Below, one piece after another: positions 33,111 through 42,680 of a DNA stretch of 64,000 nt. A model generated the notes under the pieces. That model was not told the DNA's origin and did no database searches. It saw only the letters and a list, made by a program, of their open reading frames with translations. Numbering within the stretch: position 1 is the stretch's first letter; every line of letters starts with the position of its first letter. Source of the stretch: Roseiarcus sp050010035 (GTDB lineage Bacteria; Pseudomonadota; Alphaproteobacteria; Rhizobiales; Beijerinckiaceae); contig JBEKLU010000004.1 of NCBI GenBank assembly GCA_050010035.1, forward strand, positions 1-64,000, in the 5' to 3' direction. The position numbers and the translations under genes were made by a program.

Positions 33111-33575
33111 ATGCGCGTGAACTGGATCGCCGCCTTGCTGGCGTCGTTGGGAGTCTGGCTTGCGCCGGGTCCGGGCGCGCTCGCGCAAGACGCGGCCATG
33201 CCGACCCCCAAGGTCGTCATTTATCCCGGCGACACCATCCGCGACGACATGCTCGCGGACCTGCCCGCCGAAACCGCCGTCGGATTCGGGCCGTTCGCGG
33301 AATCGCGTTCGGCGCTGGTCGGCAAGATGGCGCGCCGAACCCTATTGCCCGGCGCCGCGATCCCGCTCGCCGGCATCGATAATCCGCGCCTCGTCGCCAA
33401 CGGCGCCGAAGTCAAGCTCTTCTACATGGAGGGCGGACTGACGATCGTCACGTCGGGCGCGGCTCTGGAGGACGGCAAAGCCGGCGACGTCATAAGAGTG
33501 CGCAACAGCGACAGCGGCGTGACGGTCACCGGGGCGGTCCAGCCCGACGGCACCGTGCGCGTGAGCGGCGGGTGA
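33111..33575 (+). CDS. flgA: Flagella basal body P-ring formation protein FlgA
   Basis: A 154-residue periplasmic chaperone for P-ring assembly. A signal peptide (LLASLGVWLAPGPGALAQ) precedes a region with SAF-like strands: LVGKMARRTLLPGAAIPLAG and GDVIRVRNSDSGVTVTGAVQ. It is shorter than enterobacterial FlgA (about 219 residues), as is common in rhizobia. Its stop overlaps the flgI ATG by 4 bp. Confidence 0.9.
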   Translation: MRVNWIAALLASLGVWLAPGPGALAQDAAMPTPKVVIYPGDTIRDDMLADLPAETAVGFGPFAESRSALVGKMARRTLLPGAAIPLAGIDNPRLVANGAEVKLFYMEGGLTIVTSGAALEDGKAGDVIRVRNSDSGVTVTGAVQPDGTVRVSGG

Positions 33576-34669
33576 TGAAACGGTTGATCCTCATGCTGGT
33601 TCTTTGCGTGTTCGCCGGCCAGGGGCTGGCGGCGGTGCGCATCAAGGACATCACCTCGCTGCGTGGCGCGCGCGACAACCAGCTCATCGGCTACGGGCTG
33701 GTGGTGGGCCTGCAGGGCACCGGCGACACCCTGCGCAACGTTCCGTTCACCGAGCAGGCGATTCAGTCGATGCTCGACCACATGGGCGTCAACGTGCACG
33801 GAGCCCAGTTGCGCAATCGCAACGTGGCCGCGGTGATCGTCACCGCGGACCTGCCGGCGGGGATGGATGTCGGTTCGCGTCTCGACGTGACCGTGTCGGC
33901 GCTGGGCGACGCCCCTTCGCTGATGGGCGGCACGTTGTTGCTGACGCAAATGACGGGGGCGGACGGTCAGCCTTATGCCAGCGCGCAAGGAGCGGTTTCG
34001 GTCACCGGCTTCGACGCCGCCGGCCAGGCGGAGACCTTGTCGCAAGGGGTGCCGACCGCCGGACGGATTCCCAACGGCGCGATCATCGAGCGAGCCGTGC
34101 CGGCGCCGCCCGACGAACTGCGGCTGATCCTCGAACTGAAGAATCCCGATTACAACACCGCGGTGCGAATCATCGACGCGATCAACGCGTTTTCGCAGCA
34201 GCGTTTCCGCCGTCGCTCGGCGTTCGAGATCGACGGCAGGAGCATCGAGTTGTTTCGCCCGCCGCAAGTCAGCGTCACGCGTTACATGGCGGAGATCGGC
34301 GAACTGACCGTCGAGCCGGACACCGTCGCGCGCGTCGTCCTCGACTCCAGAACGGGCACCGTCGTCATCGGTCAGGACGTCCAGATCTCGACGGTCGCGG
34401 TGACGCACGGCACGCTGTCGGTGCGGGTTACCGAGACGCCCACCGTTTCTCAGCCGGCGGCGCGCTCGCAAGGACAGACCGTGACGACGCCGCGCACGAC
34501 GATCGACGCCGAGCAGAGTGGCGGCCAGGTGGCGATCGTGGGCGGCGCGAGCCTGCGCACGCTGGTGAGCGGCCTCAACCGAATCGGGGTCAAGCCGAGC
34601 GGCATCATCGCCATTCTCCAGGCGATCAAGACCGCCGGCGCATTGCAGGCCGACCTCGTCGTGCAATAG
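33572..34669 (+). CDS. flgI: Flagellar P-ring protein FlgI
   Basis: A 365-residue periplasmic protein with a signal peptide (LILMLVLCVFAGQGLAA) and the hallmark VRIKDITSLRGARDNQLIGY followed by GLVVGLQGTGDT. Length and C-terminus (LNRIGVKPSGIIAILQAIK) are normal. It forms the P ring in the peptidoglycan layer around the rod. Confidence 0.97.
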   Translation: MMKRLILMLVLCVFAGQGLAAVRIKDITSLRGARDNQLIGYGLVVGLQGTGDTLRNVPFTEQAIQSMLDHMGVNVHGAQLRNRNVAAVIVTADLPAGMDVGSRLDVTVSALGDAPSLMGGTLLLTQMTGADGQPYASAQGAVSVTGFDAAGQAETLSQGVPTAGRIPNGAIIERAVPAPPDELRLILELKNPDYNTAVRIIDAINAFSQQRFRRRSAFEIDGRSIELFRPPQVSVTRYMAEIGELTVEPDTVARVVLDSRTGTVVIGQDVQISTVAVTHGTLSVRVTETPTVSQPAARSQGQTVTTPRTTIDAEQSGGQVAIVGGASLRTLVSGLNRIGVKPSGIIAILQAIKTAGALQADLVVQ

Positions 34670-34740
34670 GCGGGTCAGCCCGGCGCAAGGCGGGCGCGGC
34701 ACCTTCGGGGCACCGCTTCCTTCACGCCGGCCTCGCCGCC

Positions 34741-35265
34741 ATGTCCATAGCCGCCAACCGCTTCGTCGCCATCGGCGCGTTCATCCTGGCCGCCGCCTGC
34801 GCGAGCCAAGGCGTCGCCCAGAACGACGCGAAGCCGAAACCCAACGCCGGCGCGCCGGACAAGAGCGCGGACGGCGGCCTCGCGCGCTATTGCGCCAACG
34901 TCGCCACGGCGGCGGCCGAGGCGCGCATCGCCTGGGAGACGAGGCGCCTGACGGAGTTGGAAGGACAGATCAAGCAACGCATCGCGGAGCTCGAAAAGAA
35001 AGAGGCCGAAGCGCGCGACTGGGTGACCAAACGCCAGACCCTGATCAATTCGGCGAGCGACGAGGTGGTCGCAATCTACGCCAAAATGGAGCCGGAAGCG
35101 GCCGCGGCGCAATTGGCGTCGATGGACGACGCGATGGCCGTCGCCATTCTCGGCAAGCTCACCGCGCATGCGGCGAGCGCGATTCTCAACGAAATGGAGG
35201 CGGCCAGGGCCGGCAAGTTGACCGGCATTCTGTCCGGGGCCGACGCCGCCGAAAAGAAGTCGTGA
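34741..35265 (+). CDS. motE: Periplasmic motor chaperone MotE
   Basis: A 174-residue exported protein. After a signal peptide (FVAIGAFILAAACASQGVAQ) a coiled coil spans about residues 60-100 (LTELEGQIKQRIAELEKKEA). A C-terminal MgtE-N-like domain follows, with YAKMEPEAAAAQLASMDDAM and ILGKLTAHAASAILNEMEA. In Sinorhizobium MotE is a disulfide-linked dimer that stabilises MotC; here it lies between flgI and flgH exactly as in rhizobia. One base overlaps flgH (TGATG). Confidence 0.88.
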   Translation: MSIAANRFVAIGAFILAAACASQGVAQNDAKPKPNAGAPDKSADGGLARYCANVATAAAEARIAWETRRLTELEGQIKQRIAELEKKEAEARDWVTKRQTLINSASDEVVAIYAKMEPEAAAAQLASMDDAMAVAILGKLTAHAASAILNEMEAARAGKLTGILSGADAAEKKS

Positions 35266-35984
35266 TGCGTGGAGCCAAGCAAAGAGTTCTTCTTGTCGCG
35301 CTCGTCGCGTCAGGCCTGGCCGGCTGCGGCGGCGGACCGGCCGAGTTCATGCGCGAGCCCGGTCTTTCGCCGGTCGGCAGCGGCCTGGCGGCGGCGAACG
35401 CGCGCGCCAGCGAAGACGCCGTCGCCAGCTCTCTCGATCCGGCGCGGGGCCTGCACGGCGTCGGACAGCCGATCAACTTCTATTCCGATCAGCGCATCGC
35501 CAAGGTCGGCGACATCGTCACCGTCGTGATCGCGATCAACGACAAGGCGACGTTCGACAACACTACGGATCGTTCGAAGACGGCGAATTCGAAATTCGAC
35601 GTCGACTGGGGTTTCAGCTCCGGCTCGTCGTCGGCCCAGCCTTCGACCCTCACGGCGGGCCTCACTTCGACGTCGACGACGCAGGGGCAAGGCAACATCG
35701 ATCGTCAGGAACAGATCCAGGTGTCGGTCGCCGCGGTCGTCACTGAAGTCCTGCCGAACGGCAATCTCATCATCAGCGGCTCGCAGGAGGTGCGGGTGAA
35801 TTACGAACTGCGCCAGCTCACCGTCGCCGGAATCGTTCGGCCTTCCGACATCTCGCGCGCCAACACGATCGCCTACGACCACATCGCCGAGGCGCGCATC
35901 TCGTACGGCGGGCGAGGCCGATTGAGCGAAGTCCAGCAGCCCAACTGGGGCCAGGAAATCTACGATTTCGTCAAGCCGTTCTAG
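35265..35984 (+). CDS. flgH: Flagellar L-ring lipoprotein FlgH
   Basis: A 239-residue outer-membrane lipoprotein. The lipobox is LAGC with the modified Cys at residue 21. Conserved features include INFYSDQRIAKVGDIVTVVI, the Ser/Thr-rich central stretch, NLIISGSQEVRVNYELRQLT and GVVRPSDI-like GIVRPSDISRANTI. It forms the L ring that lets the rod cross the outer membrane. Confidence 0.96.
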   Translation: MRGAKQRVLLVALVASGLAGCGGGPAEFMREPGLSPVGSGLAAANARASEDAVASSLDPARGLHGVGQPINFYSDQRIAKVGDIVTVVIAINDKATFDNTTDRSKTANSKFDVDWGFSSGSSSAQPSTLTAGLTSTSTTQGQGNIDRQEQIQVSVAAVVTEVLPNGNLIISGSQEVRVNYELRQLTVAGIVRPSDISRANTIAYDHIAEARISYGGRGRLSEVQQPNWGQEIYDFVKPF

Positions 35985-36005
35985 AACCTCGGGGACGACA
36001 GCGCC

Positions 36006-36494
36006 ATGGACACCGAGTCCGAGCCAGCCAAAGAGCCCGAGAGCGCGGTCGCATCGTCGCCTTCGGCCAAGCAGACAATCGCCGCGACGCTCGTCGTCAC
36101 CGTGATCGCCGCGGCGATGGGCGCGCTGTTCGAGGTCCCGGCGGCGCCGATCGAGGCGAGCCAGAAGGACGCGTCCGCGCCCGGCCCGCGCGCCCCGGCG
36201 AGCACGGGCATGTTCGACATGCCGCCGGTCGTCACCAATCTCGGCGCGCCGCAGGACACCTGGATCCGCCTGGAAGCGTCGATCGTCTACGACGCCAAGG
36301 CCCTTCCCAATCCCGAGGCCATGGCCGGACAAATCGCCGGCGACGAGCTCGCCTATCTGCGCACGGTCACGTTGAAGCAGATCGAGGGCCCGATCGGCCT
36401 GGAGAACATCCGACAGGACCTCAACGAGCGCGCCTCGATCCGCTCCGAGGGCAAGGTCACCGAACTGATCATCCGAACCCTGGTGGTGCAATGA
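36006..36494 (+). CDS. fliL: Flagellar basal-body protein FliL
   Basis: A 162-residue inner-membrane protein with one helix near residues 24-42 (TIAATLVVTVIAAAMGALF) and a stomatin-like periplasmic domain (TWIRLEASIVYDAKALPNPE, IRQDLNERASIRSEGKVTEL). FliL associates with stators and supports torque. The last four bases overlap the fliP ATG. Confidence 0.9.
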   Translation: MDTESEPAKEPESAVASSPSAKQTIAATLVVTVIAAAMGALFEVPAAPIEASQKDASAPGPRAPASTGMFDMPPVVTNLGAPQDTWIRLEASIVYDAKALPNPEAMAGQIAGDELAYLRTVTLKQIEGPIGLENIRQDLNERASIRSEGKVTELIIRTLVVQ

Positions 36495-37225
36495 AACGCG
36501 CAACGCTCGCCGCGATCGCGCTCATCCTGACGGTTTCGACGGCGAGCGCGCAGACCGTCGATCTCGGCACGCTGATCCCGAGCGGCGGCGCATCGGTCAC
36601 CGCGCGCATCATCCAGATGGTCGCGATCCTGACCGTCCTGTCGGTCGCGCCCGGCCTGCTGATCATGGTCACCAGTTTCACGCGATTCATCGTCGCGCTT
36701 TCCTTTCTGAGGTCGGGATTGGGCGTGCAGGGCGCGCCCGCCAATCTCGTGCTGATCAGCCTGTCGCTGTTCATGACCTTCTTCGTCATGGCGCCCACGT
36801 TCGACCGCGCCTGGCAGAACGGCCTCAAGCCGCTGATGGACAACACGATCAATCAGCAGCAGGCCTACGACGCGATCACCCAGCCGTTTCGCGAATTCAT
36901 GCTCGCCCAAGTTCGCGAAAAGGACATCGCGCTGTTCCAAGATCTGTCGAAAGGCAATTTCCAGATCAAGGACCGCACGACGGTCGACCTGCGGATCCTC
37001 ATTCCCGCTTTCATGATTTCCGAGCTGCGCCGCGGCTTCGAGATCGGCTTCCTGATCGTTCTGCCGTTCCTGGTCATCGACATGATCGTCGCCGCGCTGA
37101 CGATGTCCATGGGCATGATGATGTTGCCGCCTTCGGTCATCTCGCTGCCGGTGAAGCTCTTGTTCTTCGTGCTGGTCGACGGCTGGAATCTGCTCGTCGG
37201 CAGTCTGGTGCGGTCGGTCAATTGA
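36491..37225 (+). CDS. fliP: Flagellar export gate protein FliP
   Basis: A 244-residue export-pore subunit. It has a cleavable signal peptide (ATLAAIALILTVSTASAQ) and four transmembrane segments, including LSVAPGLLIMVTSFTRFIVA and the C-terminal PPSVISLPVKLLFFVLVDGW. All family motifs are intact. It forms the FliP5-FliQ4-FliR1 pore with FliQ (42408) and FliR (44963), which lie in the next group. Confidence 0.96.
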   Translation: MKRATLAAIALILTVSTASAQTVDLGTLIPSGGASVTARIIQMVAILTVLSVAPGLLIMVTSFTRFIVALSFLRSGLGVQGAPANLVLISLSLFMTFFVMAPTFDRAWQNGLKPLMDNTINQQQAYDAITQPFREFMLAQVREKDIALFQDLSKGNFQIKDRTTVDLRILIPAFMISELRRGFEIGFLIVLPFLVIDMIVAALTMSMGMMMLPPSVISLPVKLLFFVLVDGWNLLVGSLVRSVN

Positions 37226-37249
37226 CGCCGGCGGCGCGGCGGGGCCGAT

Positions 37250-37266
37250 CGAGGCAATAAGCCTCG
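37250..37266. terminator. Small hairpin between fliP and flgE
   Basis: CGAGGC and GCCTCG pair around an AATAA loop (six-base-pair stem). No T run follows, so it would be at most a weak or Rho-assisted terminator or an mRNA-processing site separating the early (fliP) and hook (flgE) groups. Confidence 0.3.
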
Positions 37267-37318
37267 CGCAAGGGAACGGTCGTTACCTATATCCATCGAA
37301 TTGCGAGGAAACCGATCG

Positions 37319-38602
37319 ATGAGCATGATGGGCACCGCCGTTTCCGGCATGTTGGCGGACACGAACTGGCTTGCGAGCATTTCGCAGAACGTCTCCAACG
37401 CCAACACCACCGGTTACAAGAACGCCGAAACCGAGTTTGCGACGCTGGTCGATCAGGCCGGCGGCGCCGCCGACAGTCTCGCCGGAGTCGCGACGAGCCT
37501 GCGCTCGCTCAATTCGCTGCAGGGCTCGGTCGTCGGCACTTCGACCACGACGGACCTCGCGATTCAGGGCCCCGGGTACTTCGTCGTGACCGACTCGAGC
37601 GGCGCCTATTATCTCACCAGGAACGGCTCGTTCGTGCCGGACGCGAACGGCAACCTGGTCAATTCGGCCGGCTACTACTTGATGGGCAACACCGCCGCAA
37701 GCGGCCAGGCGGATGCGGTTCCCACCGAAAAAGTCAACGTCACCGCATCGGGCGACTTGCCGACGCCGACGACCTCCGGCACGCTGTCGGTGAACCTCCC
37801 CTCGACGGCGACCGTAGTCACCACCGCCGCCGATCTGCCCTCGGCCAATCCTTCCGCGGCGAACGTCAGCTACACCGACGAGACCTCGGTCACCGCCTAC
37901 GACAACCTGGGCGGCGCGCACACGATCAACGTGTATTTGACGAATACCGGTGTAGTGCCCGTGGGCCAGCCGAATGCGGGCCAGGACACGTGGGAAATCA
38001 CCGCCTACGACGCCGCCGACGCGTCGGCGGGCGGCGGCTTCCCTTATACGGTGGGAGGTGTGGCGGTGCCCCCGTTGAAAACGGAAACGCTGTACTTCAG
38101 TCCGACGAACGGAACGTTGTTGACCGGCTCGCCCTTCAGCATTCCGATTCCGAATGGCCAAACGATGGCGCTCGACGTCAGCGGAACGACACAGTTGGCG
38201 TCGAGCTTCAGCGTCAACACCAACACGACCAACGGCAATGCGCCGAGCAGCCTGACGGGCGTGACGATCAGCGCCGACGGCACGCTCGATTTCCAATACA
38301 GCAACGGAGCGTCCAACGCCGCCTACGACATTCCCTTGGCCAACGTGGCGAGCCCGGACAACCTCACGTCCCTGAACGGCAACGTCTATCAGGCCAATCA
38401 GAACTCCGGCTCGATCGTGTACGGAACGGCCGGCACAGGCGGCCTCGGCACGGTCGTTTCGTCCTCGCTGGAAAACTCGACCGTGGATCTGGCCACCGAG
38501 CTGACGCAAATGATCGAGGCCCAGAGCGCCTATCAGGCCAATTCCAAGGTGTTCCAGACCGGCGCGGACCTGCTGCAAATTCTCAACGGCTTGAAGGCCT
38601 AA
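37319..38602 (+). CDS. flgE: Flagellar hook protein FlgE
   Basis: A 427-residue hook protein. The N-terminus (MSMMGTAVSGMLADTNWLAS, ISQNVSNANTTGYKNAETEF) and C-terminus (STVDLATELTQMIEAQSAYQ-like, ending LLQILNGLKA) are conserved, with a Thr/Asn/Ser-rich outer domain between. ATG 37319 is chosen because GAGGAAA lies seven bases upstream and the alternative upstream ATG adds non-family residues. Confidence 0.95.
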   Translation: MSMMGTAVSGMLADTNWLASISQNVSNANTTGYKNAETEFATLVDQAGGAADSLAGVATSLRSLNSLQGSVVGTSTTTDLAIQGPGYFVVTDSSGAYYLTRNGSFVPDANGNLVNSAGYYLMGNTAASGQADAVPTEKVNVTASGDLPTPTTSGTLSVNLPSTATVVTTAADLPSANPSAANVSYTDETSVTAYDNLGGAHTINVYLTNTGVVPVGQPNAGQDTWEITAYDAADASAGGGFPYTVGGVAVPPLKTETLYFSPTNGTLLTGSPFSIPIPNGQTMALDVSGTTQLASSFSVNTNTTNGNAPSSLTGVTISADGTLDFQYSNGASNAAYDIPLANVASPDNLTSLNGNVYQANQNSGSIVYGTAGTGGLGTVVSSSLENSTVDLATELTQMIEAQSAYQANSKVFQTGADLLQILNGLKA

Positions 38603-38632
38603 CCGGATTCACCCTCTTTCCCGAGTCGCGCG

Positions 38633-40132
38633 ATGAGCTTGTCCGCCGCGTACAACATCATCAACTCCGCGTTCCTTTCGACCGCGGCGCAAACGGCGGT
38701 CATCTCGCGCAACATCTCGAACGCGAGCACGCCCGGCTACTCGCGCGAAATCGCCAACGTCCTGACCAATTCCTACGGCGGCTCCGACGTCGCCTCGGTG
38801 ACCCGCGAGGCCAACAGCGCGCTGCTCGAACAGGTCAATGTCTCGACCTCGCAGGCGGCGAGCGAGCAAGCGCTGGCCAACGGATTGGCGACGCTCGCCC
38901 AGTCGGTGAGCGACAGCGCGTCCAGCACCTCCACGTCGGGCGCGACGCAGAACGGCAATTCGCCCTCGGCGATGCTGGCGAACTTGCAGGACGCCCTGAC
39001 GACCTACCAGACCTCGCCGGGCAGCGCCGCCGCCGGCCAGGCCGTCGTCACCGCCGCGTCCGATCTCGCGTCCTCGCTCAACAGCGGCTCCGCGACCGTT
39101 CAACAAGTGCGCGAACAGGCCGATTCGGACATGGCTTCGTCCGTGTCGACCGTCAATTCGCTGCTCAACCAGTTTTCCCAGGTCGACCAGACGATCGTCG
39201 GCGGCCTGGCGACCGGCGCCGACGTCAGCGGCGCCGAGGACACGCGCGATTCGATCCTCACCCAGCTCTCCCAGCAGATCGGCGTTTCGACCACCACCAA
39301 CGCCAACGGCTCGACGTCGATCTACACCGACAGCGGCGTGACCCTCTATCAGAGCGGCGTGGCGAGCCAGCTCTCTTTCACGCCGACGCCGACCTTGACG
39401 GCGGGCATGAGCGGCAACCAGGTGAGCGTCAACGGCGTGCCGATCACCGGCCCGTCGGCGCCGATGGCGATCCAGTCCGGCGCGCTCGCCGGCCTGGCGA
39501 ATTTGCGCGACACCGTCGCGCCGGAATATCAGGCCCAGCTCGATCAGATCGCCGGCGGCCTGGTCAACGCCTTCGCCGAAAGCGACCAGTCGACGACGAC
39601 GCCGGGTCTGCCCTCGCTGCCCGGATTGTTCACCTATCCCGGCGCGACGGGCCTGCCGGCGACGAACGGCGTGACCGGCCTGGCCGCCTCCATCGAGGTC
39701 AACCCGGCCGTCGATCCCTCGCAAGGCGGCGACCTCTCCTTGCTGCAAAACGGCGGCGTCAACGGCGCCAACTACGTCTACAACGCCACGGGCTCGGCGG
39801 GCTACACCGGCCGAATCCAGCAGCTCGCGGCGGCGACGACGTCGACGCAGTCGTTCGACCCGAGCGCAGGCTTGGCCTCGTCCGCCAGCCTGAACGACTA
39901 CGCCAACTCTTCCGTGAGTTGGCTGCAGGCCCAGAACCAGCAGGCGAGCAATGGGGTCGACTATCAAAACTCGCTGGTCTCGCAGGCGACCTCGGCGCTG
40001 TCGAACGCGACCGGAGTCAGCCTCGACACGGAAATGACGAACATGCTGAACATCGAGAACTCGTACACGACGACCGCCAAATTGCTGACGACGGTCAACG
40101 ACATGTTCACCGCGCTGCTCAACGCGGCCTGA
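38633..40132 (+). CDS. flgK: Hook-filament junction protein FlgK (HAP1)
   Basis: A 499-residue hook-associated protein. The N-terminal signature is QTAVISRNISNASTPGYSRE, a middle helical region resembles FlgK (LAGLANLRDTVAPEYQAQLD), and the C-terminus (LDTEMTNMLNIENSYTTTAK) is typical. It forms the first junction layer between hook and filament. Confidence 0.95.
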   Translation: MSLSAAYNIINSAFLSTAAQTAVISRNISNASTPGYSREIANVLTNSYGGSDVASVTREANSALLEQVNVSTSQAASEQALANGLATLAQSVSDSASSTSTSGATQNGNSPSAMLANLQDALTTYQTSPGSAAAGQAVVTAASDLASSLNSGSATVQQVREQADSDMASSVSTVNSLLNQFSQVDQTIVGGLATGADVSGAEDTRDSILTQLSQQIGVSTTTNANGSTSIYTDSGVTLYQSGVASQLSFTPTPTLTAGMSGNQVSVNGVPITGPSAPMAIQSGALAGLANLRDTVAPEYQAQLDQIAGGLVNAFAESDQSTTTPGLPSLPGLFTYPGATGLPATNGVTGLAASIEVNPAVDPSQGGDLSLLQNGGVNGANYVYNATGSAGYTGRIQQLAAATTSTQSFDPSAGLASSASLNDYANSSVSWLQAQNQQASNGVDYQNSLVSQATSALSNATGVSLDTEMTNMLNIENSYTTTAKLLTTVNDMFTALLNAA

Positions 40133-40137
40133 CGACG

Positions 40138-41199
40138 ATGAGCGCCGCCTTCGTTTCCACGAGCTATCTCGGAACCGCGATGCTCCCGACGGTCGCCAAA
40201 GTGCAATCGTCTCTCACCAACCTCGAGGTCGAATCCTCGACCGGCCAATACGCCGATCTCGGCCTGCAACTGGGCGGCCAGTCCGGTTACGAACTGTCGC
40301 TCAAGAACGAGAACGACCTGCTGCAGACGCTGACCAGCGGCAACGGACTCGTCACGACCAATCTGACGACCGCGCAGGACGCTCTCAATTCGATTCTCTC
40401 CGGGGCCCAGAGCGCGACGGCGAGCCTGACCTCTTGGACCTCGAGCGAAGTCAACTCCGGCCCGACATTGCAGAGTCTGGGCGCCAACGCGCTGCAGTCG
40501 CTGATCGCCATGACCAACTCGACGTCCGGCGGCCAATACGTCTTCGGCGGCATAAACTCCGGCGTCGCGCCGATGGCCGACTATTTCTCCACGCCGACGT
40601 CGGCCGCCAAGACCGCGATCGATACGGCGTTCCAGACGGCGTTCGGCTGCCTGCCGACCGACCCGGCGGCCTCGGCGATCACCGCCTCGCAAATGCAGAG
40701 TTTTCTGAGCGGCCCGTTCGCCACGCAGTTCAGCGGCGCCAACTGGACGCAGAACTGGTCGTCGGCCTCGAGCGTCAACCCGACCGCCCAGATCGCGCCC
40801 GGCGAGACCATCGACGCCTCGACCAACGCCAACCAAGCCGGGTTCCAGCAGCTCGCGCAGGCCTACACGATGCTCTCGGAGTTCGGCGGCTCGCAGCTCA
40901 GTTCCGCCGCGCAGCAGGCGGTGGCCTCGACCGCGAACTCGATCATCACGCAAGGGCTCAACTCGGTGACGTCGACCGAAGCGAACGTCGGCGCTTCGCT
41001 GCAGCGCGTCACCGACGCCAACAGCTCGATGTCGTCGCAGATGACGATCCTGCAAACCCAGATCGGCAATCTCGACAACGTCAACGCTCAAGCCGTCGCC
41101 GTGCAGCTCAATACGCTGACGACGCAGTTGCAGACCGCCTACCAACTCACGGCCCAGCTGCAAAAGCTGAGCCTCGCGCAATATTTGCCCATAGCCTAA
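40138..41199 (+). CDS. flgL: Hook-filament junction protein FlgL (HAP3)
   Basis: A 353-residue flagellin-like junction protein. It has the flagellin-type N-terminal helix (VAKVQSSLTNLEVESSTGQY), the FlgL motif SGGQYVFGGINSGVAPM and a C-terminal coiled coil (LNTLTTQLQTAYQLTAQLQK). It follows flgK by five bases. Confidence 0.93.
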   Translation: MSAAFVSTSYLGTAMLPTVAKVQSSLTNLEVESSTGQYADLGLQLGGQSGYELSLKNENDLLQTLTSGNGLVTTNLTTAQDALNSILSGAQSATASLTSWTSSEVNSGPTLQSLGANALQSLIAMTNSTSGGQYVFGGINSGVAPMADYFSTPTSAAKTAIDTAFQTAFGCLPTDPAASAITASQMQSFLSGPFATQFSGANWTQNWSSASSVNPTAQIAPGETIDASTNANQAGFQQLAQAYTMLSEFGGSQLSSAAQQAVASTANSIITQGLNSVTSTEANVGASLQRVTDANSSMSSQMTILQTQIGNLDNVNAQAVAVQLNTLTTQLQTAYQLTAQLQKLSLAQYLPIA

Positions 41200-41214
41200 C
41201 CCACGGGATCGCCG

Positions 41215-41562
41215 ATGTACGAATTTTCCTACAACGAGGTCGTCGAGGAGTCGCCGCAATTGATGCGCGCGCGCGAGCGCCAGGCGATGGATCGCGTCAT
41301 CGATCTCCTGCGCGCCGCCCGCGCCCGCGGGCCGGGCGCGCGCGAAGTGATCGAAGCGCTGTTCTACTTGCGCCGCCTATGGGCGATCTTCCTGGACGAT
41401 CTGAGAAACCCGGACAACGAATTGCCGGAGCCGATGCGCGCCGGAATCGTTTCGATCGGCATCTGGATGAACAAGGAGATCGATCGCGTGCGCTCCGGCC
41501 AAACCAACGACCTGACGCCGATGATCGAGATCAACGAGATCATTCGCGACGGCCTGAAATGA
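41215..41562 (+). CDS. flaF: Flagellin synthesis regulator FlaF
   Basis: A 115-residue cytoplasmic protein with the FlaF pattern ARERQAMDRVIDLLRAARAR, LWAIFLDDLRNPDNELPEPM and RAGIVSIGIWMNKEIDRVR. In alphaproteobacteria FlaF promotes flagellin synthesis or secretion and acts with FlbT, encoded next. Confidence 0.93.
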   Translation: MYEFSYNEVVEESPQLMRARERQAMDRVIDLLRAARARGPGAREVIEALFYLRRLWAIFLDDLRNPDNELPEPMRAGIVSIGIWMNKEIDRVRSGQTNDLTPMIEINEIIRDGLK

Positions 41563-41569
41563 GGGGTTC

Positions 41570-41980
41570 ATGAACATCACGCTTCGCGCCGGCGAAAAGC
41601 TCTACATCAACGGCGCCGTCATCCGCGTCGACCGCAAGGCGACGATCGAGCTGCTGAACGACGTGACCTTCTTGCTGGAAAACCACGTCATGCAGGCCGA
41701 TCAGGCGACGACGCCGCTTCGCCAGATCTACTTCGCCGTTCAGGTCATGCTGATGGATCCGGGCGCCACCGCCGCGGCCACCGGGCTGTCGCGCCGGCTC
41801 ATCGACGCGGCGTTGCAGGCGTTCGAAGACTCCGCGATTCTCGCCGGCCTGAAGACCATCGCGGAACAAATCGAACGCTCGCGCAACTTCGAAGCCCTGA
41901 AGGCGTTGCGGGCCTTGTTCCCGCTCGAAGAGCGGGAAATGTTTCCCAACGCCGCGCCCTCGAAATCGCACGCAGCCTGA
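41570..41980 (+). CDS. flbT: Flagellin translation regulator FlbT
   Basis: A 136-residue protein matching FlbT: ITLRAGEKLYINGAVIRVDR, LLNDVTFLLENHVMQADQAT and LRQIYFAVQVMLMDP. FlbT acts on the 5' leader of flagellin mRNA to couple translation to hook completion. The candidate leader hairpin is at 13879-13898. Confidence 0.94.
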   Translation: MNITLRAGEKLYINGAVIRVDRKATIELLNDVTFLLENHVMQADQATTPLRQIYFAVQVMLMDPGATAAATGLSRRLIDAALQAFEDSAILAGLKTIAEQIERSRNFEALKALRALFPLEEREMFPNAAPSKSHAA

Positions 41981-41991
41981 AAGGCCCGACC

Positions 41992-42411
41992 ATGACCACT
42001 GTTAGCGCAACCTCCGCAGTCGGCAGCACGAACACGTCGTCGACATCATCGGCGGCCTCGGCCGCGTCCGCGACGAATTCGCTGAGCTACAACTCGTTTC
42101 TGACCATGCTCATCGCGGAAATGCAGAACCAGGATCCGACGCAACCGATGGACCCCACGGCGATGGTGAGCCAATTGGCGACCATCTCCGAGGTGGGACA
42201 GGCCGTGCAGACCAACACGACGCTCGCCTCGCTGTTGACGTCGAGTTCGTTGACCCAGGCCGAACTGGCGGTCGGCTCGACGATGACCTCGTCGGACGGG
42301 TCGACCTCCGGTCAGGTGCAGTCGGTCGACGTCACCTCCGCCGGCGCCGCCACCGCGACTCTCACCAACGGAAACACGATCCCGTTCGCCAACGGCGCCA
42401 ACGTGCAATGA
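41992..42411 (+). CDS. flgD: Flagellar hook assembly (cap) protein FlgD
   Basis: A 139-residue hook-cap protein. The conserved core LSYNSFLTMLIAEMQNQDPT followed by QPMDPTAMVSQLATISEVGQ is intact. It is shorter than enterobacterial FlgD (about 230 residues) because the outer C-terminal domains are missing, which is usual in rhizobia. The stop overlaps the fliQ ATG by 4 bp. Confidence 0.93.
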   Translation: MTTVSATSAVGSTNTSSTSSAASAASATNSLSYNSFLTMLIAEMQNQDPTQPMDPTAMVSQLATISEVGQAVQTNTTLASLLTSSSLTQAELAVGSTMTSSDGSTSGQVQSVDVTSAGAATATLTNGNTIPFANGANVQ

Positions 42412-42680
42412 ACGAAGGCGACGCGCTCGACATCATCCAGTCGGCGATCTGGATGGTCATCGTCGGCGCCGGGCCGGCGATCGGCGCGGCGATGGTCGTC
42501 GGCGTGGCGATCGCGCTTCTGCAGGCGCTGACCCAGGTCCAGGAAATGACCCTGACCTTCGTGCCGAAGATCGTGGTGATCTTCGCCGTCGTCAGCCTCA
42601 CCGCGTCGTTCATCGGCGGGCAATTCTACGCCTTCACGGAAAACGTCTACGCGCGCATCGAACACGGCTTCGCCAACTGA
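42408..42680 (+). CDS. fliQ: Flagellar export gate protein FliQ
   Basis: A 90-residue protein with two transmembrane helices (IWMVIVGAGPAIGAAMVVGV and MTLTFVPKIVVIFAVVSLTA) and the ALLQALTQVQEMTL-type loop. It is a normal-length FliQ. Confidence 0.95.
   Translation: MNEGDALDIIQSAIWMVIVGAGPAIGAAMVVGVAIALLQALTQVQEMTLTFVPKIVVIFAVVSLTASFIGGQFYAFTENVYARIEHGFAN

Noticed and set aside
37990..41199. One very long plus-strand frame spanning flgE, flgK and flgL
   Set aside because: Only the part from 40138 is real (flgL); the earlier part is out of frame with the conserved FlgE and FlgK proteins.
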